In this document: piece after piece, positions 1 to 8,730 of the stretch | Numbering within the stretch: position 1 is the stretch's first letter | Layout of the letters: every line of letters starts with the position of its first letter | Assembly (NCBI RefSeq): GCF_003201865.1 | Contig: NZ_QJJJ01000007.1 | Span: 124,001 to 188,000, forward strand | Reading direction: 5' to 3' | From: Methylobacterium sp. B4 | GTDB lineage: Bacteria; Pseudomonadota; Alphaproteobacteria; Rhizobiales; Beijerinckiaceae | Length of the DNA stretch: 64,000 nt | Made by a program: the position numbers and the translations under genes | The notes under the pieces: generated by a model | Databases searched by the model: none | Seen by the model: only the letters and a program-made list of their open reading frames with translations | Told to the model about the DNA's origin: nothing

Positions 1-294
1 GGCGCCGTTTCCGGTCGCCCCACCGACGACGTCCGCGACCGGCTGGAGAATCCCGCCGATCCCCGACTCGCCCGCATTGCCGTCGAGGATGGCCGTGACC
101 GGTTGCAACAGGCCCCCGTTGGCCTCGCCCCCGGCCACGTTGTCGAGGATGGCGGTGACGGGCTGGAGCAGGCCGCCGCTGTCGCCGCCGCCAGTCACAT
201 CGGCGAGCAGGTCGGTCGCGGGCTGCAAGAGACCGCCCACCCCCGAGCCACCGGAGGCGCCGTCGAGGATGTCGACCACCGGCTGAAGCAGGCC
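1..294 (-). repeat. Tandem 60-bp coding repeat, five units
   Basis: Five consecutive in-frame units of 60 bp encode GGLLQP, GGLLQP, GGLLQP, GGLLQP and GGILQP starts at residues 387, 407, 427, 447 and 467 of the repeat protein. The array continues to the window edge, so the true copy number is unknown. Confidence 0.85.
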
Positions 295-1452
295 GCCGCC
301 CCCGGTCCCGAGGGTCCCGGTCACTGCGCCCGTCAGATTGCCCACCGCGCCGAGGATGTCGCCCACATCGGAGAGGACCGGCGTGAGCGCTGCCGTCCCC
401 TCGCCGCCGAGCAGGCTGCCCGGCAGATTGACGACATCGGTGAGGAGGTTGCCCGGCTCGCCGAGATGACCAAGGCCCACGGTCTCGCCGAGTTCGGTCA
501 CGCCGTGGACGACGCCGTTCAGAACCGGCACGTCGTGGCCGATCTGTTCGAGCGTGGCGTGGAGGTCGAGCACGGCGCCGTTGGCCACACTCGAGACGGG
601 CCCGAGCAGGCCGGTCGAGGAGAGCGGACCGCCGGATGCGGCCGGCGAGAGGACTTGGTTCACGAGGTTGCCGGCGGCGTCCGTGACGTCGCCGAGATCG
701 TGCAGGAGTGGGCTGACGGCGCCGAGACCGCCACCGGCGAGCACCGCCCCTGGGAGGGCCGTCACATCGGTGAGTAGATTCCCGGGCGTCCCGAGATGGC
801 CGAGACCAAGCGACTCGCCGAGATTCGTCAGTCCGTGGATCGGGCCGTTCAGCGACGGATTCTGGTGGCCGACCTGCTCAAGCTGAGCGTGGAGTTCGAG
901 CACCCCCTGATTGAGGGGCGCGGCGACCGAGGCGAGGAGGCCGCCATTTCCAAGTGGGTTGGTACCGGTCGCGGACCCGACGATCCCGCTCGCCGATTCG
1001 ATCAGCGTACCGGTCGCGTTCGCGACGTTGCCGGCATCGGTCAGGACGGTTGGGATGGAGGTCGCGTCGCCGCCGAGCGCCAGCGCGAACGCGTCGGTCA
1101 CGAGGTTGCCCGACGCGTTGAGATGGCCGAGGCCGAGCGTCTCGCCGAGGTTCGTCAGGCCATGCAGGGGACCGTTGAGGGCAGGCACCTCGTGTCCGGT
1201 CTGCTCCAGTTGTGCGTGGGTATCGAGCACGAGCGTGTTGGCAGTGGCCGCCACAACGTCGGGCAGAGGACCACTTTCGTCCGCAACGGGATCACCGACG
1301 ATCGCAGTCTCCACGAGGGATGCGACGGGACCCAGCCCGGAAAGTTGGCTCGTCGAGGTGGCCGCCGGCACTGCAAGCAGGTCCGTCCCGGCCAGCCATT
1401 CCAACGTGCGGACCGACGGCAGTCCTAGGACGGATGGGATAGCTTCCGTCAT
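1..1452 (-). CDS. Large repeat protein, N-terminal 484 residues (runs off the window)
   Basis: The minus frame is open from an ATG at 1452 to the window edge. A strong ribosome binding site (AAGGAGAT) lies five bases upstream, which fixes the start. The product is acidic and rich in Gly, Leu, Val and Asn, and has almost no Lys or Cys. It has two repeat layers. A block of about 37 residues, with cores such as HAQLEQ and LNGPxHGLTNLGE and ending LGLGHL, occurs at residues 76-112, 185-221 and 295-331 (period about 110). From residue 387 a 20-residue unit built on GGLLQPVTAILD repeats five times without spacing errors. There is no obvious Sec signal peptide, so export, if any, would need another route. 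The architecture suggests a surface or matrix protein, but I recognise no named family. Antisense reading frames over this stretch are shadows. Confidence is high that it is a gene and low on function. Confidence 0.8.
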   Translation of the reverse strand, partial: MTEAIPSVLGLPSVRTLEWLAGTDLLAVPAATSTSQLSGLGPVASLVETAIVGDPVADESGPLPDVVAATANTLVLDTHAQLEQTGHEVPALNGPLHGLTNLGETLGLGHLNASGNLVTDAFALALGGDATSIPTVLTDAGNVANATGTLIESASGIVGSATGTNPLGNGGLLASVAAPLNQGVLELHAQLEQVGHQNPSLNGPIHGLTNLGESLGLGHLGTPGNLLTDVTALPGAVLAGGGLGAVSPLLHDLGDVTDAAGNLVNQVLSPAASGGPLSSTGLLGPVSSVANGAVLDLHATLEQIGHDVPVLNGVVHGVTELGETVGLGHLGEPGNLLTDVVNLPGSLLGGEGTAALTPVLSDVGDILGAVGNLTGAVTGTLGTGGGGLLQPVVDILDGASGGSGVGGLLQPATDLLADVTGGGDSGGLLQPVTAILDNVAGGEANGGLLQPVTAILDGNAGESGIGGILQPVADVVGGATGNGA

Positions 1453-1738
1453 GTTCGATCTCCTTCGGAATTTGAGCTTCCAGCATCCGAAAGGATCAAG
1501 TCAGTATTTCGCTCCAAAACAGAGAAGCAAAAGAGCTTTCCTTGGACGGAATATCGTCAATTACTTAAGTATTTATACTTTATATTAACCATCTCGACCA
1601 AGTCGTCCTTCGAGACTCCGACAGTCCACTAATTCTTTGTGCCCCCGCGGCGACCGCGACCACGGTCACCCGTTCGGGGCCGAGGCCGGTCCGGGGTGTG
1701 CGCCGACGACGATGGGTAGAGGCGCCACCGGTCCGGTT
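1453..1738. promoter_or_regulatory. AT-rich intergenic region, promoter side of the repeat protein
   Basis: No convincing gene is present in this gap. The part at about 1555-1592 is far more AT-rich than anything nearby (runs such as TTACTTAAGTATTTATACTT) and lies upstream of the minus-strand repeat protein, so it probably holds its promoter. The remainder lies downstream of the metallopeptidase stop. I saw no clear terminator hairpin. Confidence 0.4.
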
Positions 1739-3535
1739 TCAGTCTCCGCGGAGTTCCCGCGCGATCCGTCGCTTCTTGCGCACGACTCCCGACGGCAGAT
1801 GCGCGGCATGGACTTTCCGGAGATGCGCCCTCGCCTTGGTCAGGTCGGCCTCGTAGCCTCGGGCCGCGCAGGCCGGCTTGTGCGGCTTCATCCAACCGAG
1901 CGCGGCCGTGTAGATCAGAAAGGCGGGGGTCGTGTTGCCGGGGTCGATCGGCAGACGATGCGTCACCGCCTCTCGATAAGTCTCCCAATCGTCCCGCGCG
2001 ATGAGCGGTTGCCGCAGCCCGATCGCGCGCATCAGGAGCGGCTTGTCCCAGACGAGGATGGCCACGCGCTCTTCGTCTCGCGTCGGGTGGAGGACGCGCA
2101 GCCGCGTCTCGGGCGCTGTGAGGACGTGCCCGGGTACGCCGGCGTAGCGGGCCGAGAGCGTGTAGCGGCCCGGCTCGTCGAAGAGCGCGCCGTCGGCGTC
2201 GAACGCGACGAAGATCCCGTCGAACGCGACTCGCTGTCCGGGGCCCAGCCGGCGCAGCCGGTGATCCTGGCAGAGGGCGAACGGGGAGCGGACGATCCGA
2301 ACCTCACCATGCGGCTTCACGATCGTGACGGTGAGGAGGCCGTCGCTCGGGTCGAACGCCTTCGCGTAGCGCAGCGAAGTCGTTCCCTCGTTGACGAGTT
2401 CCACCTTCAGGAAGACCGGTTCACCGAAGACGTAGTGCGGCTTCAGCGGGCCGATCTCCAGGCGCGGCCGGGCTCGCTCGTCCCCGTCCTCCGGCGCCGG
2501 AACGTGCCGAAAGGCGGCGTCGCCGACCCTTCCGCCGCTCAGGAGATCGCTTCGTCGCGCGGCGTAGGCGCAGGCCCCGGGGGCGATATCGGCATGCGGA
2601 GCGTGACAGAGGAAGTGCCGCTCGCGCTCGTCGAAGCTGTGATCGAATTTCTTCCAGAAGACGTCCGGGCCGAGGCGGCTCGGATAGTTCATCCAGGTCA
2701 GCGCGGTGTCGCGCCCCTCGTCGAAGGCGTGGGGCAGGTTCAAGCCGTGCCCGATCTCGTGCACGAGGGTGAAGAGAATCTCGCGCTTCCAGTTCTCGCT
2801 GCCCGGGGCGTGCTCCGCGATTCCCTTGGAGGCGAGGAAGACCGCGACGCCCTGGCGGGGAAAAGCGTCCTCGTCCGTGCTCACGTCGTACAGGACACCG
2901 CTGACGTCCCCGTAGCCGCGCCCGTCGAAGCGCCCGCCCATCAGGACGTTGAGCCACCAGGGGTCGGCGGCGCGCGCCGGAGGCTTGCCCCAGAGCGTCA
3001 TGAGCTCGTGCAGCTCGGCCGGCGTATGAACGGTCCGGCCGTAGGGATCGGGCCGGACGGTCAGGCGCGGGACCGGGGAGACGGCGATCGACGCCTTGGC
3101 CAGACAGGACGCCACGTCGGTCCCGCCCGATCCGCCCAGGAGGCTGTCGTCCGGAACGTCGAAGCCGTCGATCGCGTCGACGACCAGGGTCAGACGCCTC
3201 AACGCGGCGCCGACGCGAGTGAGCCCGGCGCGGATCGGACCCGCGCCGAAATCACCGCTGAGGGTGATCGTATCCGCCCCCGCCCTCGCGATCCGCGCAC
3301 GGACCGGGGCGGCGGGCCCGGACGCCGGGTAGAGCATCGCGTCGAAGGCGATGTCGGACCCCGACTCCACGATGTCGCTCCAGCTGACGAACGAGGCGAT
3401 CCCGGCCGGACCGCCGCCGAGATCCGCACTCACCGCCACGACGGAACCGGAGGCTCCTCTCTGCAGACGCAGGCGAATCTCCTCCCCCGTCCGCCGATCG
3501 ACGAATTCGTAGAGACCTGCCTCGATTCCAGACAT
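1739..3535 (-). CDS. Putative zinc metallopeptidase with HExxHxxxxxH motif
   Basis: This is a 598-residue protein. Residues 259-269 read HEIGHGLNLPH, the extended zinc site HExxHxxxxxH of metzincin-type peptidases: two His and a later third His as ligands, with Glu as catalytic base. The region before it (about 160-258) fits a catalytic domain. A later part (about 350-480) looks like a beta-rich accessory domain, and the tail is basic. No signal peptide is evident from the ATG at 3535, although a protease of this type would usually act outside the cytoplasm. The gene is divergent from the multicopper oxidase operon, with 122 bp between the two starts, so the two may share regulation. The substrate cannot be inferred. 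The peptidase call is firm at motif level and the subfamily is not assigned. Confidence 0.75.
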   Translation of the reverse strand: MSGIEAGLYEFVDRRTGEEIRLRLQRGASGSVVAVSADLGGGPAGIASFVSWSDIVESGSDIAFDAMLYPASGPAAPVRARIARAGADTITLSGDFGAGPIRAGLTRVGAALRRLTLVVDAIDGFDVPDDSLLGGSGGTDVASCLAKASIAVSPVPRLTVRPDPYGRTVHTPAELHELMTLWGKPPARAADPWWLNVLMGGRFDGRGYGDVSGVLYDVSTDEDAFPRQGVAVFLASKGIAEHAPGSENWKREILFTLVHEIGHGLNLPHAFDEGRDTALTWMNYPSRLGPDVFWKKFDHSFDERERHFLCHAPHADIAPGACAYAARRSDLLSGGRVGDAAFRHVPAPEDGDERARPRLEIGPLKPHYVFGEPVFLKVELVNEGTTSLRYAKAFDPSDGLLTVTIVKPHGEVRIVRSPFALCQDHRLRRLGPGQRVAFDGIFVAFDADGALFDEPGRYTLSARYAGVPGHVLTAPETRLRVLHPTRDEERVAILVWDKPLLMRAIGLRQPLIARDDWETYREAVTHRLPIDPGNTTPAFLIYTAALGWMKPHKPACAARGYEADLTKARAHLRKVHAAHLPSGVVRKKRRIARELRGD

Positions 3536-3657
3536 GCACGAATCCCGGGTGAGCCCGCGAAGATTTGGGCGAAACTGATGAGTTCGTAGCCCGATTGCAA
3601 GTTGCGCCGATTTGGGATTACCATCAACTGGTCTTCGATCTGTCGACGGGTGATCCC

Positions 3658-6600
3658 ATGTCGAGGGTTGGCCAGCCGGGAATTCTCGAATCGGTTTTCA
3701 TCCGGCCCGGTTGGGCCCGGTGCGTCACGGCAGCGCTCGCCGCGACGGTCCTGACCGCGAGCGCCGCCGCCCAGCCGACCCGCACCGTGCGCGCCGACAT
3801 CGTCGCGCTGGACCAGTTGCTCGTCTACAACCGCTTCGGCTCGTTCAACCCCTTCGGCATGGTCTTCGCGCTGAGGCGCGACGTCTCCGCGCTCGAGGAC
3901 GACGCGGCATCGGCCATGCGGCCGGACGCCGATCGCTGCGGCGAGGCGCTCGGCACGGAGGCGGGCAAGGGGGCGCTGGTCCCCGGTCGGGTTCGGCTGC
4001 GCGACTGCAAGCGGCCGCGCCCGCTGATCCTGCGCGTGAATGCCGGCGACGTCCTGGAACTGCGGATCGGCAACCTGCTGCGTCCCGACCAGCCCGGCAT
4101 CAGCGGCGCCTATGCGGACGCTCCGCAGCAGCGTGGTCCCGGTTTCTGCGAGATGGAGCGCAGCGCCGCCGCGCAGGCGCCGATGCGGGCCGACATCCTG
4201 CACGGCTTCGACACGCCCCTCGTACCGCCGTTCCGACCCTCGCAATGCCGCGAGGCCGAGGCCGAGGCTGAAGCCGCGCAAGGCGGCAAGGCGGCGAACG
4301 CCCCGGGCGCGGACTGGCCGCGCACCCGCGGCCTGTCCCTCGTGATCCCGGGGCTGGAACCGGTCCCCGTGGACGGCAGGATCGACCCCGCCTGCAACGG
4401 TCTCGGGGCGATCGCGCCCGGTGCCGGTCCGATCGTCTGCCGCTGGAAGACGGAGCGGGAGGGAACCCACCTGTTCTCCAGCCTCGCCGCACCCGCGGGC
4501 GGTGAGGGAGAGGGCGGCTCGAACACGCACGGGCTGTTCGGCGCGGTGATCGTCGAGGCCAAGGGCAGCCGCTACTTCCGCAGTCAGGTGACGGCCGCCG
4601 CCTTCGACGCGGTCTGGGGCCGGAAGGCGGGCGCGAACCCGCACGCGCGCGGCGACAGCGTCTCCTTCGCCGCCGCGGTGCCGGACCCGGCCGCCGGCGA
4701 TCCCGACCGCGCCGGTTGCCAGACGGTGGGCGCCACCGTGCCGGTGATCGAGATGACGCGGCCCTGCCCGGTCAGCGAGGTCGTCGAGATCGTACACGGC
4801 GACCTCAACGCGGTCGTCGTCCCGGGGCAGGACGACCCGCCCGCGCCGATCGACTCGACCGCGGACGAGACGGCGCGCCGGCAATGGCGCGAGCGGCACG
4901 AGGCGCGCGCACCGTTTCGCGAGTTCAGCGTCGTCTTCCACGACGAGCTCAAGACCTACTACGCCGACGCCTTCAAGCAGCTCGCCCGCTTCGGCCAGCT
5001 CTCCGGCATCCGCGACGGATTCGCGATCAACTACGGTGCGAGCGGCGTGGGCTCGGCGGTGCTCGCCAACCGCCTCGGGATCGGGCCGGCCGCGAATTGC
5101 CCGGAATGCCTCTACGAGGAATTCTTCCTCGAGAGCTGGGCCAACGGCGACCCGGCCCTTCTCGAAGCCTTCCCCGACGATCCGTCGAACGTCCACCACT
5201 CCTATCTCAACGACAAGGTCGTCTTCCGAAACTTCCACGTCGGCAAGGAGACCCACGTCTTCCACTTGCACAGCCATCAGTGGTTCGCGGGCAACGATGC
5301 CGGGCGCGGCGCCTATCTCGACAGTCAGACGATCGGGCCTCAGCAGGGCTTCACCTACCGGATCTACCACGGCGGTCTGGAGCGCTTCGCCGCCGAGCGC
5401 GGCGGGGCGGAGGCGCCCGGCGGCTGGTGGGACTCGCTCGGCACGGGGAACCGGAACCGCACGCCCGGCGACGCCATCTTCCACTGCCACCTCTACCCGC
5501 ATTTCGCGCAAGGGATGTGGGCCCTCTGGCGCGTCCACGACGTCCTTGAGGACGGCTCGCGGCTCCTGCCCGATGGGCAGGATCGGCCGGGCCTGTCGGT
5601 GGCACCGAACCCGCGCAAGGGCGTGGTGCGGGCCGGGAGCGTCGGACCGGCCGGCGAGTGGGTCGCCCCCGGGCCGGGCGGGCGCCGCGCCCTGGGCACG
5701 CCGGTGCCGGGTCTGGTGCCGCTGCCGGGGCACGGCCTGCCCCCGCTGCCGACCTACACGGCCGCCGCCGCGGCGCCTGAGCCGAACAAGGACGTCAGTA
5801 CGGACGCCGTCCCCGGCTACCCGTTCTACATCGCCGGCCGGCCGGGCCACCGCTCGCCGCAGCCGCCCCTGGACATGGCGCGTGCGGAGGTCGATCCGGC
5901 CGGAGGCCTCGAGCCCCGCCATATCGCGGCGCTCGCGGGCCGCAAGCATCTCGACGGCGGCCTGCCGCGCCACGTCGTCACCGGCGGCGTGGCGGTGCCC
6001 CGCGTGCTCGCCGACATTCCAGCGCCCCTGCGCGACAGGACGCGCGAGGCCGGCGGTCTGCTCGCCCGGATGCTGGCCCGCGGCGACATGACATCGGATT
6101 TCGAGCGTCTCGACATTGAGCTGCTACCCCAGGAGGGCACCGTCCTCGAGCGCAACGCGATGCGGTTCCACGCTCATGGCAGCAGCGTCGCGGTCATGGC
6201 GGCCAACGGCGCCGATCTTCTGCCGGAGGCGCCCATTTCCGAGCCCGCCAAGGTGTTCCCCTCGGGGAGCGAGCCCCTGCCGGCGGATCCCAAGACCCGC
6301 CTCGACCCGGCGCGCGGCGCCTACCCGATGCCGCGCATCCCGATCGACCAGCTCTCCGGCGAGGCCCGGCTGCAGCAGGGCGGCTGGTTCGCGGTCAACG
6401 GCGCGAACGGCGCGAACGGCGCTCCGTTCGCCGACCCGTGCGGCGCGCCGCTCCTGTTCGGGCAGACGGGCGGGCCGAAGCATCGCCGCTACGACGCGCG
6501 TCTGGGCGAGTGGCAGGGCGAGCCGGTCCCGTTCGCGTCGATGCAGAACCCCTTCAAGCCGGATGCTCCGCTCGTACCCGACCCGGGCCTGCTCGGCTTC

Positions 6601-8730
6601 CGCCGCTTCCACGTCTCCGCCGTCCCCCTGACGCTCGTGGTCAACCGTGCCGGCTGGCACGATCCGCAGGGACGCACCAACGTCCTCTCGGCGGAGGCGC
6701 ACGCCACCAAGAACAGGATTCGCTCCGACGCGGAGCCGTTCTACTTCCGGGCCTTCTCGGGCGAGTGCCTGGAGGTTCGCCACACCAACGAGACGCCGAA
6801 GGATCTCGACCTCGACGACTTCCAGATGAAGGTGCCGACCGACACGATCGGCCAGCACATCCACTTGGTCAAATTCGACGTCACGTCCTCGGACGGCAGC
6901 GGGAACGGCTTCAACTACGAGGACGGCACCTTCGCCCCGGACGAGGTGCTGGAGCGCATCTGCAAGGCGACGACCGCTGGATCCGTGACGCGCCGGCCGG
7001 GCGAAGCGGCGGAGCGCTTCGAGCCGATCGCCAGCCGGTCTCCGACCGAGTGCGGCGCGGAGTTCAAGTCGGGCCTGCGGCGGCTGCAGCGGCTCGAAGC
7101 CGACAACATCAAGTATTTCCAGACGACCGTGCAGCGCTGGTTCGCCGACCCGATCCTGTCCGATACGGGCGAGGCGGGCCGGCGGGGCGTGGCCGACCGG
7201 ACGATGCGGACGGTCTTCACCCACGACCATTTCGGCCCCTCGAACATCCAGCAGCACGGCTTCTACTCGGCGCTGCTGATCGAGCCGGCGAGCCATGCGG
7301 TCTGCGCGATGGCCGAACCGCGCTCCGCGACGGGCGACGGCAAGCTCTGCGTGCTCGGCCCGGCCGCCAGGGCTCACCCCTCCCTGCCGACGCTCGCCCT
7401 CGACCCGTCGCGCCATCTCGTCGGCGCACGGGCGAACGTGCTCGACTACGGAACCGATCGGCTCGGCGACGGAGCGTCGGGCGATCCCCTGCATCTCGAC
7501 GCGCGCGAATACGCCATCGCGATCGCCGATTTCGCGCTCCTCTACGACGGGCGCCGCGACGATCGCGCGGAGCTCGCCTCGGGCGGGATCGACCAACTGA
7601 TCCGCGAGGCGGAGAACCCGGCTGCCGGCCATGCCGAGGACGAGGCGGGCGAGAGTCCCCCTGCCCGCTTCCTGAGCGATCAGGGTATCGCGCTGAATGC
7701 CGGGGAGCGCGGCGCGCTCGCGCAGCGGCGTAACGACCTGCGCACGGCCCACGGACGGCCGGTGGCGCCGCCGCCGCGCCCCGAGGCGATCTCGCAGAAG
7801 CACCACGATCCCTATCTCGTGAACTACCGCAACGAGCCCGTCCCGCTGCGGATCGGCACGAAGGCCGGCTCGGCGCAGCCAGCCTTCGTGTCCAACCCCT
7901 GCCGCACCGCCGGTGCGATGGCGTCCCTGCCCGGCGCGGGCGAGCGGGCCGACAGCATCGACCGGCAGCGCTCGACCGAGCCCGGAGGCGGCGGGGACCT
8001 CGCCGACCTGTTCAAGTCGGACGTGCACGGCGATCCCTGCACGCCGATCCTGGAAGGGCTCAGCGGCGACCGGATCGTCGCCCGGATCATCCAGGGCGCG
8101 CAGGAGGTGCAGCATACCTTCATGGTCGAGGCCCGCACGGGCCGGCGCAACGTCGACCAACCCTTCCCGACCGAGCGTCCGATGGGTCCCGAAGGCGACC
8201 CCGCCGCCTCGCGCGCGGCCGCCTGCGCCGCGCATCCGGTCGCGAAATGGGGAGACCCCCGCGCGTTTCCCGCCTGGGCCAACAAGACCCCGACCACGGC
8301 GCCGAACTGGCCGCGCTTCGAACGGCTGCTGGCCGGATGCGACAATCCCATGGGATTCGTCGCGGCCCAGGAGATCGGCATCTCCGAGCATTTCGAGATC
8401 GGCGGCCTGTTCTCCGCCTTCCGCTCGGAGATCAGCCCATTCCTCAGGGCCGGAAGCCCGCGTCCGGAGGAGAGCCCGGCGCTCGATCCCTCGGCCCGCC
8501 CTGCGCTGGACCGGCTCTACCATTTCGGGTCGACGGACGCGGTCTGGAACGGAGCCTGGGGTCTCGTGCGCAGCTACGAGAGCCCCGATTCCCCCGACCT
8601 CTCCCGCTGCCTCTGGCGCGCCGACATCGGAGGCGTTCGATGCCTGCCTGCGCTCGACGCTCGATCCGATCTCCGCGCGGCTCACGCCGCTGCGCGTGCT
8701 GCGCCGATCCCTCAACGGCCAGAGGGATGA
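3658..8730 (+). CDS. Giant multicopper oxidase, MnxG/McoA-like (N-terminal 1690 residues in this frame)
   Basis: The start is taken at ATG 3658 because it opens a Sec-type signal peptide (basic stretch, then VTAALAATVLTASAAAQ); upstream ATGs lack this. All four copper motifs of multicopper oxidases are visible: HLHSHQW at about residue 537, HCHLYPHFAQGMW at about 608, GQHIHLV at about 1064 and FTHDHFG at about 1187. The HCHxxxHxxxxM pattern supplies type 1 and type 2/3 ligands. Very large oxidases with dispersed copper motifs are typical of the bacterial Mn(II) oxidases MnxG and McoA. It is the first gene of an operon that also encodes a SCO1/SenC protein and a cytochrome c, consistent with periplasmic copper-dependent oxidation. 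The frame ends at 8730 in a low-quality tail, while the matching continuation lies in the next frame from about 8630. Mn oxidation itself is inference; another metal or organic substrate is possible. Confidence 0.8.
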   Translation: MSRVGQPGILESVFIRPGWARCVTAALAATVLTASAAAQPTRTVRADIVALDQLLVYNRFGSFNPFGMVFALRRDVSALEDDAASAMRPDADRCGEALGTEAGKGALVPGRVRLRDCKRPRPLILRVNAGDVLELRIGNLLRPDQPGISGAYADAPQQRGPGFCEMERSAAAQAPMRADILHGFDTPLVPPFRPSQCREAEAEAEAAQGGKAANAPGADWPRTRGLSLVIPGLEPVPVDGRIDPACNGLGAIAPGAGPIVCRWKTEREGTHLFSSLAAPAGGEGEGGSNTHGLFGAVIVEAKGSRYFRSQVTAAAFDAVWGRKAGANPHARGDSVSFAAAVPDPAAGDPDRAGCQTVGATVPVIEMTRPCPVSEVVEIVHGDLNAVVVPGQDDPPAPIDSTADETARRQWRERHEARAPFREFSVVFHDELKTYYADAFKQLARFGQLSGIRDGFAINYGASGVGSAVLANRLGIGPAANCPECLYEEFFLESWANGDPALLEAFPDDPSNVHHSYLNDKVVFRNFHVGKETHVFHLHSHQWFAGNDAGRGAYLDSQTIGPQQGFTYRIYHGGLERFAAERGGAEAPGGWWDSLGTGNRNRTPGDAIFHCHLYPHFAQGMWALWRVHDVLEDGSRLLPDGQDRPGLSVAPNPRKGVVRAGSVGPAGEWVAPGPGGRRALGTPVPGLVPLPGHGLPPLPTYTAAAAAPEPNKDVSTDAVPGYPFYIAGRPGHRSPQPPLDMARAEVDPAGGLEPRHIAALAGRKHLDGGLPRHVVTGGVAVPRVLADIPAPLRDRTREAGGLLARMLARGDMTSDFERLDIELLPQEGTVLERNAMRFHAHGSSVAVMAANGADLLPEAPISEPAKVFPSGSEPLPADPKTRLDPARGAYPMPRIPIDQLSGEARLQQGGWFAVNGANGANGAPFADPCGAPLLFGQTGGPKHRRYDARLGEWQGEPVPFASMQNPFKPDAPLVPDPGLLGFRRFHVSAVPLTLVVNRAGWHDPQGRTNVLSAEAHATKNRIRSDAEPFYFRAFSGECLEVRHTNETPKDLDLDDFQMKVPTDTIGQHIHLVKFDVTSSDGSGNGFNYEDGTFAPDEVLERICKATTAGSVTRRPGEAAERFEPIASRSPTECGAEFKSGLRRLQRLEADNIKYFQTTVQRWFADPILSDTGEAGRRGVADRTMRTVFTHDHFGPSNIQQHGFYSALLIEPASHAVCAMAEPRSATGDGKLCVLGPAARAHPSLPTLALDPSRHLVGARANVLDYGTDRLGDGASGDPLHLDAREYAIAIADFALLYDGRRDDRAELASGGIDQLIREAENPAAGHAEDEAGESPPARFLSDQGIALNAGERGALAQRRNDLRTAHGRPVAPPPRPEAISQKHHDPYLVNYRNEPVPLRIGTKAGSAQPAFVSNPCRTAGAMASLPGAGERADSIDRQRSTEPGGGGDLADLFKSDVHGDPCTPILEGLSGDRIVARIIQGAQEVQHTFMVEARTGRRNVDQPFPTERPMGPEGDPAASRAAACAAHPVAKWGDPRAFPAWANKTPTTAPNWPRFERLLAGCDNPMGFVAAQEIGISEHFEIGGLFSAFRSEISPFLRAGSPRPEESPALDPSARPALDRLYHFGSTDAVWNGAWGLVRSYESPDSPDLSRCLWRADIGGVRCLPALDARSDLRAAHAAARAAPIPQRPEG

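Noticed and set aside
103..1428. Plus-strand open frames in the first 1.4 kb
   Set aside because: They are complementary to the minus-strand repeat protein, whose ribosome binding site and repeat structure show the true coding strand.
7913..8629. An independent start for the second multicopper oxidase frame
   Set aside because: The upstream part of that frame is Pro/Arg/Ser-rich shadow sequence opposite good codon use in the other frame; no ribosome binding site or signal peptide is present.
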